A stretch of DNA of 64,000 nucleotides. Source: Zantedeschia hybrid cultivar (taxonomy: Eukaryota > Streptophyta > Magnoliopsida > Alismatales > Araceae). The first letter of the stretch is position 1, and each line of letters begins with the position of its first letter. The notes under the pieces are model-generated. The model was not told where the DNA came from. It searched no databases and saw only the letters and a program-made list of their open reading frames with translations. Shown here piece after piece: positions 56,562 to 64,000 of the stretch. The position numbers and the translations under genes were made by a program. The stretch spans positions 31,456,001 to 31,520,000 of the forward strand of contig JARZZO010000016.1 of the NCBI GenBank assembly GCA_030544215.1, read 5' to 3'.

Positions 56562-57433
56562 ATGTCATCACACAATCCACTCCGTAGCATACTTGATGCC
56601 AACAAGCTGACAAACCCAAACTACTCCAATTGGCTCAGGAATCTCAATATTGTCTTGAGATTTAAGCAAATTGTCTATGTCTTGGAGAGTGAGATGCCGC
56701 CTAAGCTGGCATTGGATGCCGCTGAAGATGACATGATTGTGTTGAAAAATGGAAAGATGACTCTAATCATGTCCAGTGCTATATGTTGGCCTCAATGAGT
56801 AATGACTTACAAAGGCAAGATGAATACATGGATGCCAGATCCATCCTTAAACTTCACTTGAAAGAATTGTTTGAGGAGCATAGTAGGGTTGAGAGATATG
56901 AGATATCCAAATTCCTATTTAAGGTTCAAATGGCAGAGGGATCTTCAGTACAAACGCATGTATTAAAGATGACAAAGTGAATAGGGAGGTTGGAGGCTCT
57001 TGGGTGTCTTTACCCAAGGAAATGCACGCTGACCTTGTCTTAGCCTCACTTCCAGCTTCATACTCTCAGTTCATAGTGAACTTCAACATGAATAAGATTT
57101 AGGCCACATTAGCTGAGCTGCTTCATATGTTGAAGACCGTTGAGGGTAACCTTATAAAGGAGAAGCCCGCTGATCCCTTAGTTGATAAGACCAATAAAAA
57201 GATAAAAGTCGTCAAAGCCTTTAAGAAAGGCAAGAACAAGCAGCAGCCCAAGAAGAAGCTCACACCCGAAAAAGACAAAGCAGTAGAAAGGGCGAGTGTT
57301 TCTACTGTCATCAGAAGAGACAATGAAAAAGGAACTGCAAGAAGTACTTAGATGATAAAGCTCAAGGATTGGAGAAGTTTCAGATATCTATCTGATAGAC
57401 ACATACCTGTCCATTAGAGATTCCATGTCATGG
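56562..57433 (+). pseudogene. Gag of element F
   Basis: Begins MSSHNPLRSILDANKLTNPN, followed by the copia gag pattern (YSNWLRNLNIVLRFKQ, YVLESEMPP). A frame change near 56770 is followed by RSILKLHLKELFEEHSRVERY and, after further stops, a lysine-rich stretch (57127-57280) and a damaged zinc knuckle (CFYCHQKRQ) near 57297-57330, where the His is lost. Nonfunctional. Confidence 0.78.
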
Positions 57434-58502
57434 GTATTAGATACTGGATGTGCATCTCATATCTGTAATTCTTTGTAGATGCTGACAAGTAAAAGAAAGC
57501 TGAGCAAGGGCATAGTCGAACTGAGGCTGGGAAACGACGCAAAGGTTGTAGCGTTCGCTGTAGGGATAGTGAAACTCTATCTACCATATGAACAGAAAAG
57601 AATTTTATCTAATTGTTATTATGTTCCCAACAAAATAAAGAACATAGTTTCTGTTTCATGTTTAGATAGAGAATGTTACAAGTTAACTATTCAGAAAAAT
57701 AGTTGTTTAATTTATTTTGAGAATGAATTATTTGCTAATGCAAATTAGTTAACAGGTTGTACCTATTGGATGCTTCTTATGATTCACTGTAGGACCAGGA
57801 ACAGTGTGAGCCCCACCTACCTGTGGCATTGCAGGTTATGTCACATTGATGAAAACATACAACAAATATTGCATAAAAATGGATTCTTGGATCCATTTGA
57901 TTTTGAATCATACGTAACTTGCAAGTCCTGTTTAATGGGTAAGTTGACCAAATCTCCATTTACTGGACATAGAGAAAGGGACAAAGAGATATTGGAATGG
58001 ATACATTTTGATGTATGCAGTCTAATGTCAACCCAAGCTATAGGTGGGCTACTCATATTTCATAACATTCACTGATGACTTCTTAAGATTCGGCTATGTG
58101 TACTTAATGAAGGACAAGTCGGAAGCATTTGATAAATTAAAAGAATTTAAAAATTAAGTGGAAAAGTAAACTGGAAGGAGTATTAAAACTCTTCAATCAG
58201 ATCGAAGAAGAGAATACTTAAGTACAAAATTCACACAGTTCTTGAAAGATAATGGTATCCTTTCTCAGTGGACTTTTCCGTATAAACCTCAGTTGAATGG
58301 TGTATCTGAAAGAAGGAATCGCACACTATTGGATATGATGCGATCCATGATGAGCTTTGCACAATTACCTATATCTTTATGGGGATACCATTGGAGTCTA
58401 TACCATATTTATTGAACAGGATTCTAAGTAAATCAGTCACTTCTACACCATATGAGATATGAAAGGACAAGAAACCACACTTTAAACATGTTAGGATGTG
58501 GG
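57434..58502 (+). pseudogene. Protease and first part of integrase of element F
   Basis: LDTGCASHIC (protease) is followed by a stop, then MLTSKRKLSKGIVELRLGN, the gag-pre-integrase finger (WHCRLCHIDENIQ ... CKSCLMGKL), and integrase blocks in broken frames, with the catalytic Glu codon (GAA) kept at about 58309. Element E interrupts at 58503. Confidence 0.75.
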
Positions 58503-60060
58503 TGTTAGTCTTAGGTGGCCTATAAGTCAATATGACTTTGTAATCTCGTTCATTTATTAATATATAATGGCATTATATTCATTATGTATAGTTCGTTATT
58601 ATCGTCTCATAATGAAGTCCGTGAATATGTGTGATAGTGATCAAATTATGATGAGATCATACTAGTGAGATTGATCACTTAAATACACATATTCTTAATA
58701 GTTCTTAGTCGGAGGATATCCGAGAAGGACATCGGATATTCGGATAGACTAGTACAAATTACTCCCACTCATAAGATGAGGGTGACTGATCTCATAGTTA
58801 CTTGTATGGAGATACTAAGGTGAATCTGTAGGTGCTCATTAGAGAATGAGTTCACAGAACTGATCCGACTGAATCGCTGGATGGTATTATACCTCACTGT
58901 CAAACAGCTTGATTCTATTATCGCAGTTGCGTGGATGGTCCTCAGACCTGAGACACCAAGGACACCTTGTCGGTGGACTTCTATGCTTTGACCGTGGTTT
59001 ATGAATCTCTAACCACGGTATTCTAAACAGCCAAAGATTGTGTACAGCGGAATACCGTCGAAGGGAATTGAGTGTCAATAAGGAATCATTCGCTCTCGGT
59101 ACTCAGAGAGAGAATGCTCTAGGAAGGATGCGCGAAAGTCCCAGGCCAGGGCGGATGATAATATCAGGAAAAAGAGTTTTCCGATATTATTCGGTAGCAT
59201 CCGATCCAAGTGAGGCGACTGGTTAGGGTTTGATAGTACATCATACCCTGAGTTGACTCGAGAGCATTGTACGAATGAAGGATTATATCCACGCAGTAAT
59301 TGTCGGCGGAAAGGTTCCAAGAGTGGGTTGCTTAACCATGATACCTTCCGAGTTCACGCGGTGTTGCTTGGCACCCAACGTGATCGGAGGCCCGATCGAA
59401 TTCGATGTGCGACATCAATTCCAATGATTAATTAATGAATATGAGTTATTAATTGATTAATCAGGCTAGTGAGGAGTCACTGGGCTTATTGGGCCATTAA
59501 CCGGACTAGTTATTGGGCCTAGAGGGTCACACGCAAATGATTCTCAAGGCAATAGATAAATAAGTAGGTTTTATATAAACCGGGGGTTTTTATGAAAAAT
59601 TACGCAATTAATATAAAATGTAGCAAACGGGTTGAGCAGGCCAAGCCGCTGCTAACCCAAGCCGCCCCCTCCTATCTTTCTCTCTCTCTTTGGCCGCCCA
59701 GACAAATCTGGATCCCTGGATCTGCTCTGCCGCTTCTCCGACTCCCGTTCGACGGGAAATCGTCCACGCGTTGCGGCGATCGTTGCGGCGAACGATGGAG
59801 GCTTCGTGGGCTACGAAGAACGAGGAACGTGAGGATATGCGCCGCGAGGAGGATCACGTGGACTCTGCTAGAGGCCAGGTGCTTGCGCGGCTTGCGGTGT
59901 CACACCGACGGAACCGAATGGTTGCGGATTCGAATCCGCACGCGGTAAGAATCTTATTATCCGATAATCTGATTTTTAGTATTTTTTAAACGGGAACGGA
60001 TCTCCGTTTGATATTTATTTCCGCTGCGTGGGAGATCCGGAGAAACAAGAGAAATCAATA
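58503..60060 (+). repeat. LTR E1
   Basis: 1558 bp, TGTTAGTCTTAGG to AAATCAATA (terminal CA changed to TA). It carries TGCGGATTCGAATCCGCA at 59923-59940. Confidence 0.88.
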
Positions 60061-60061
60061 G

Positions 60062-60074
60062 TGGTATCAGAGCC
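60062..60074 (+). other. Primer binding site of element E
   Basis: TGGTATCAGAGCC, initiator tRNA-Met type, one base after LTR E1. Confidence 0.85.
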
Positions 60075-60457
60075 AGGTCCACTATTTCTTGTCTCGTTTC
60101 GGTCTTCGTTTTAATGTTTCCAAGTATTATTCCATGCACAAGTTCGATCTGATTGCTGGATCAGAGTTCATATGATGAATGAAATTAATTAGATTAATTT
60201 ATTCTGCAAAATCGAATTGATATTTGGGGATTTTTCGTGTTCTTCGTTGGACGAAGAACGGCGGGACTTCGGCGGCCTCGTTCGTGCAATCCCAAGCGTT
60301 GGGGAGGTGGGCCGGACCCTAAATCCCTTTAGGGATGTCCCTCCTCACCACCGGACCGGTGGTCGGCGCTGGGGACGCCTCTGGAGGGAGCCCCATCTCC
60401 TTCTTCTTCATTCGGTTTTGATAAACCAGAATAAAACCAGGTTTTAAGGGAAGTTTA

Positions 60458-62009
60458 TGTTAGTTTTAGGTGGCCTACAAGCCAATATGACTTTGTAATC
60501 TTATTCATATTTATTAATATAATGGCATAATATTCATTGTGTGTAAATCGTATTAATTGTCGTCTCATAATGAAATCCGTGAATATGTGCGATAGTGATC
60601 ATATTATGATGAGATCATACTAGTGAAACTAATCACTTAAACACACATATTCTTAATTGTTCATAGTCTGAGGATATCCGAGAAGGACATCGGATATCCG
60701 GTTAGACTAGTACAAATTACTCCTGCTCATGGGATGAGGGTGACTGATCTCATAGTCACTTGTGTGGAGACACTAAGGCGAATCTATAGGTGCTTATTGG
60801 AGAATGAGTTCACTGAACTGATCCGACTGAATCGCTGGATGGTATTGTACCTCACTGTCAACCAGCTTGATTCTATTGTCGTGGATGGTCCTCGGACCTG
60901 AGACACCAAGGACACCTTGTCGGTGGACTTCTGTGTTTTGACCTTGGTTTATGAATCTCTAACCACGAGATTCTAAATAGCCAAGGATCGGGTACAGCGG
61001 AATACAGTCGAAGGGAATTGAGTGTCAATAAGGAATCATTCGCTCTCGATACTCAGAGAGAGAATGCTCTAGGAAGGATGCGCGGAAGTCCCTGGCCAGG
61101 GTGGACGATAATATCAGGAAAAAGAGTTTTCTGATATTATTCGGCAGCATCTGATCCAAGTGAGTCGACTGATTAGGGTTTGATAGTACACCATACCCTG
61201 AGTTGACTCGAGAGCATTGTACGAATGAAGGATTATATCTGTGCGGTAACTGTCGGCAGAAAGGTTCCAAGAGTGGGTTACTTAACCTTGATACCTTCTG
61301 GGTTCACGCAGTGTTGCTTGACACCCAACGTAATCGGAGGCTCAATCGAATTTGATGTGCGACATTGATTCGATTGATTAATTAATTAATATGAGTTATT
61401 AATTAATTAATCAGGCCAGTGAGGAGTCACTGGGCTTATTGGGCCATTAACCGGACTAGTTATGGGGCCTAGAGGGTCACACGCAAATGATGCTCAAGGC
61501 GATAGATAACTAAGTGGATTTTATATAAATCGGGGGTTTTTGTAAAAAACCGTACGGTTAATATAAAATGTAGCGAACGGGCTAAGCAGGCGAAGCCGCT
61601 GCTAACCCTGCCGCCCCCTCCTCTCTTTCTCTCTCTCTTTGGCGGGCCAGACGAATCTGGATCCCCGGATCTGCTCCGCTGCTTCTCCGACTCCCGTCCG
61701 ACAGGAAATCGTCCGTGCGTTGCGGCGATCATTGCGACGAACGATGGAGGCTTCGTGGGCTGTGAAGAACGAGGAACGTGAGGATATCCACCGCGAGGAG
61801 GATCGCGTGGACTCCGCTAAAGGCCAGGCGCTTGCATGGCTTGCGGTGTCACACCGACAGAACCGAACAGTTGCGGATTCGAATCCACATGTGGTAAGAA
61901 TCTGATTATCTGATAATCCAATTTTTAGTATTTTTGAAACGGGAACGGATCTCCGTTTGATATTTATTTCCGCTGTGTGGGAGATCCGAAGAAACAAGAT
62001 AAACCAATA
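60458..62009 (+). repeat. LTR E2
   Basis: 1552 bp, TGTTAGTTTTAGG to AACCAATA, preceded by a purine-rich AAGGGAAG. It differs from E1 at many sites, so E is not recent. Confidence 0.88.
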
Positions 62010-63919
62010 GTGGGGATGTCCTGCTCATGTGAAAAGACATGATCCTGACAAACTGTAATCAAGGACCGATAGATACAGGTTTGTAGGTTACCCAAAAGAA
62101 AGTTTTGGGTGTTACTTTTACCATCCTTACGAATAAAAGGTGTTTGTTGCCAAGAAAGTCATCTTCTAGAAAAGGAATACCTCATCCAGAGGGACAGCAG
62201 GCGTAAAGTAGTTCTAGACTTATAGATAGTAACTGACACATCAGATGAGCCATTAGTTCCTGAACTTGTTCACGAACATGCACTTGAGCCTCGTAGGTCT
62301 ATAAGAATGTCCAGACAACCTAAAAGGTATGTGGGCCATATCAGTCGAGGTACATCTGTGGCATCCTATTGTGAGGATGATGACCCCAAGACTTACCAGG
62401 AGTCCATTGAAAGTCCTGATGTAGGCAAATGGCAGGAAGCTACGAATTCTGAGATAAAGTCTATGTACAGCAACCAAGTTTGGAACTTAGAAGACTTGCC
62501 CGAAGGGATTGTACCTATTGGATGCAAGTAGGTCTTTAATAGAAAGATCGGCACATATAGACGAATTGATACTTATAAGTAAGATTGGTGGCAAAGAGAT
62601 ATCGTCAAAGACAAGGAATTGATTACGACAAAACTTTCTCACCATTTGCCATGATAAAATTGATCAGAATTCTTCTTGTCATTGCAACACACTTTGATTA
62701 TGAGATCTAACAAATGGATTTGAAGACTACCTTTCTCAATGAAAATCTTGAAGAAGAGGTGTATATGATACAACTGAAATGTTTCACATCCAATGAGTAT
62801 CCAGATAAGGTGTGCAAACTTCAAAAATCCATTTATGGATTGAAGCAAGCGTCAATGAGTTAGAATATAAGATTTGATAAGACTATCAAATCTTATAACT
62901 TCAGGAATGTAGATGAATCCTACGTGTATAAGAAGACCAGTAGGAGTGCAATTACTTTTCTTGTACTTTATGTTGACGACATCTTACTCATTGAGAATGA
63001 TTAGCAATGTTATCTTCAGTTAAAGTATAGCTATCTAAAAACTTTTCTATGAAGGATGGGAGAAGCATCTTACGTATTGGGAATACAGTTCTATAGGGAT
63101 AGATCAAAAAGGATGTTCAGGTTGACCCAATCCTTGTACATAGACACCATTGTCAAAAAAAATGACATAGAGAATTACAAAAGAGGTATCATACCGATGA
63201 GGCATGAAATTTATCTCTCCAAGTAGCAAGCACTTAAGTCTCCTGAAGAGATGGCATTGATGGACAAAGTACCCTATATTCTGTCGTAGGTTCCATCATG
63301 TATGCCATGCTATGTACCATGCTGATGTAGCCTATGCTCTAAGTGTTACGAGCAGATATCAGGCAAATCTAAGTGAAGAACATTGGAAAGCTATAAAATC
63401 TATCCTTAAGTACTTGAGAAGGACTAAGGATTTGTTTCTAGTCTATAGTGGGGCTGACTTGAAACTGCGAGGATACACTGACTCGAGTTTTATGTCTAAT
63501 CTAGATGATAACAAGTCTACTTCCGGATTCATATTCACTTTGAACGGAGGTGCAGTAAGCTGAAAAAATTCCAAGCAAGAAACTATTGTTGATTCGACAA
63601 CCGAGGTAGAATACATTGTTGCAGTGGAAGCGGCCAAGGAGGTAATCTGGATGAAGAAGTTCATCACCAACTTTGGCGTAGTTCGTTGATGTGTGACAAC
63701 AATGGAGCGATCGCACAAGCGAAAGAGTCACGTACTCATCAGAAATCGAAATACATTCTCACGTGTTTTCACTTGATGAGAGAGATTATGATGTATCGGT
63801 GGAAAGAGTTCCATCAGCCGACAACATAGCGGACCCATTGACGAAGCCCTTGTCTTAGATTGTATTTGAGCGTCACCTACATTGTATGGGGATACAACAC
63901 AGGGGTGATTGGCTTTAAT
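62010..63919 (+). pseudogene. Integrase end, reverse transcriptase and RNase H of element F
   Basis: Continues from 58502 with GCPAHVKRHDPD, then the integrase-RT linker (RRSIRMSRQPKRYVGHI, DDPKTYQESIESPDVGKW), RT blocks with numerous stops (DLKTTFLNENLEEEVYMIQ, LYVDDILLI), and RNase H (YTDSSFMSNLDDNKSTSGF, DNNGAIAQAKES). It ends before the purine tract at about 63925. More decayed than element C, consistent with an older insertion. Confidence 0.8.
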
Positions 63920-63932
63920 CCAAGCGGGAGAT

Positions 63933-64000
63933 TGTTAGTTATGTATATAGCCTATAAGCCAATCAGACTTATTCTTGTTCTTTTATTAGTGATAATAAAT
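63933..64000 (+). repeat. Start of the 3' LTR of element F
   Basis: TGTTAGTTATGTATATAGCC directly after CGGGAGAT; it runs off the window. Confidence 0.75.

Larger units (their letters stand above)
58503..62009 (+). mobile_element. Non-autonomous copia derivative E (LTR, 397-bp interior, LTR)
   Basis: TSD gtggg (58498-58502 and 62010-62014) flanks LTR E1 (58503-60060), a 397-bp interior (60061-60457) and LTR E2 (60458-62009). The interior has only a primer site, a leader resembling that of element C and a purine-rich end. No coding capacity remains. It could have moved with proteins from a relative such as C or F, or it could be an internal-deletion product formed in place; the intact TSD fits either. 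Confidence 0.88.
55561..64000 (+). mobile_element. Ty1/copia element F, decayed, interrupted by E
   Basis: Plus-strand relative of element C: a leader with internal repeats, gag (56562-57433), protease/integrase (57434-58497), the rest of integrase and RT/RNase H (62010-63919), a purine tract and the beginning of the 3' LTR (63933-64000). I cannot find its 5' LTR; the left boundary given is only where the leader becomes recognisable. Many stops and frameshifts. Confidence 0.78.

Noticed and set aside
59592..59948. Arg-rich open frames repeated at 21564, 27502, 30613, 34750, 59592 and 61602
   Set aside because: All are the same GC-rich 3' segment of copia LTRs C, D and E in different frames; no consistent frame is preserved.

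Overview
The window is plant nuclear DNA made almost entirely of nested transposable elements. I find no host gene, rRNA, tRNA or CRISPR array. Plant origin is inferred from Tat-lineage and Tekay-like Ty3/gypsy elements, TNT1-like Ty1/copia elements, an L1-type LINE, a BED/DUF659 hAT transposon and plant-mobile-domain (PMD) type proteins. I cannot name the species. Elements are labelled A to K here; boundaries rest on TG...CA ends, primer binding sites, paired LTRs and target-site duplications (TSDs) read by eye.

Left nest (1-41500), outermost first. H is a minus-strand copia (39056-41500). G is a minus-strand Tat element interrupting H (35201-39055 visible). C is a plus-strand copia inside the gag of G (window start to 35200). 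A is a 21.2-kb minus-strand Tat element in the 5' LTR of C (25-21251, TSD attat). K is a solo LTR inside the gag of A (15809-17387, TSD cctgt). C also carries a truncated Tekay-like element B1 (about 23773-26901) and two solo LTRs of one copia family, D1 (27437-29021, TSD cttct) and D2 (30630-32216, TSD cttta).

Centre (41797-53070): LINE I is split by hAT transposon J (44085-50899, 8-bp TSD ggcacaat), which itself holds a solo LTR of family B (47466-49786, TSD gagag) in a GA-rich tract. From 53071 to about 55560 there is AT-rich DNA with old internal duplications. Right end (about 55560-64000): decayed copia F, interrupted by E (58503-62009, TSD gtggg), which has two LTRs but only a 397-bp interior.

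Element A has gag, an aspartic protease, a G-patch segment, reverse transcriptase, RNase H and integrase on the minus strand, and a tRNA-Arg-like primer site. Between integrase and the 3' LTR, on the opposite strand, lie two spliced genes: a DUF7745/PMD-like protein with its own TATA box and poly(A) signal, and a six-exon PMD plus coiled-coil protein. Both carry one in-frame stop here.

The most unusual signal is an interrupted palindrome, A/T-rich-GCGTC-N10-GACGC-T/A-rich, with a spacer of exactly 10 nt and variable sequence. I count about 51 copies. All lie in LTRs, leaders and the non-coding DNA around the antisense genes of the Tat elements A and G and in the LTRs of the unrelated family B. 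I see none in coding DNA, in the copia elements, in K, in the LINE or in the hAT. Copies recur at 30 bp and about 87-89 bp, and sit just upstream of the LTR TATA box. A trans-acting factor recognising them, possibly element-encoded, is my main hypothesis.
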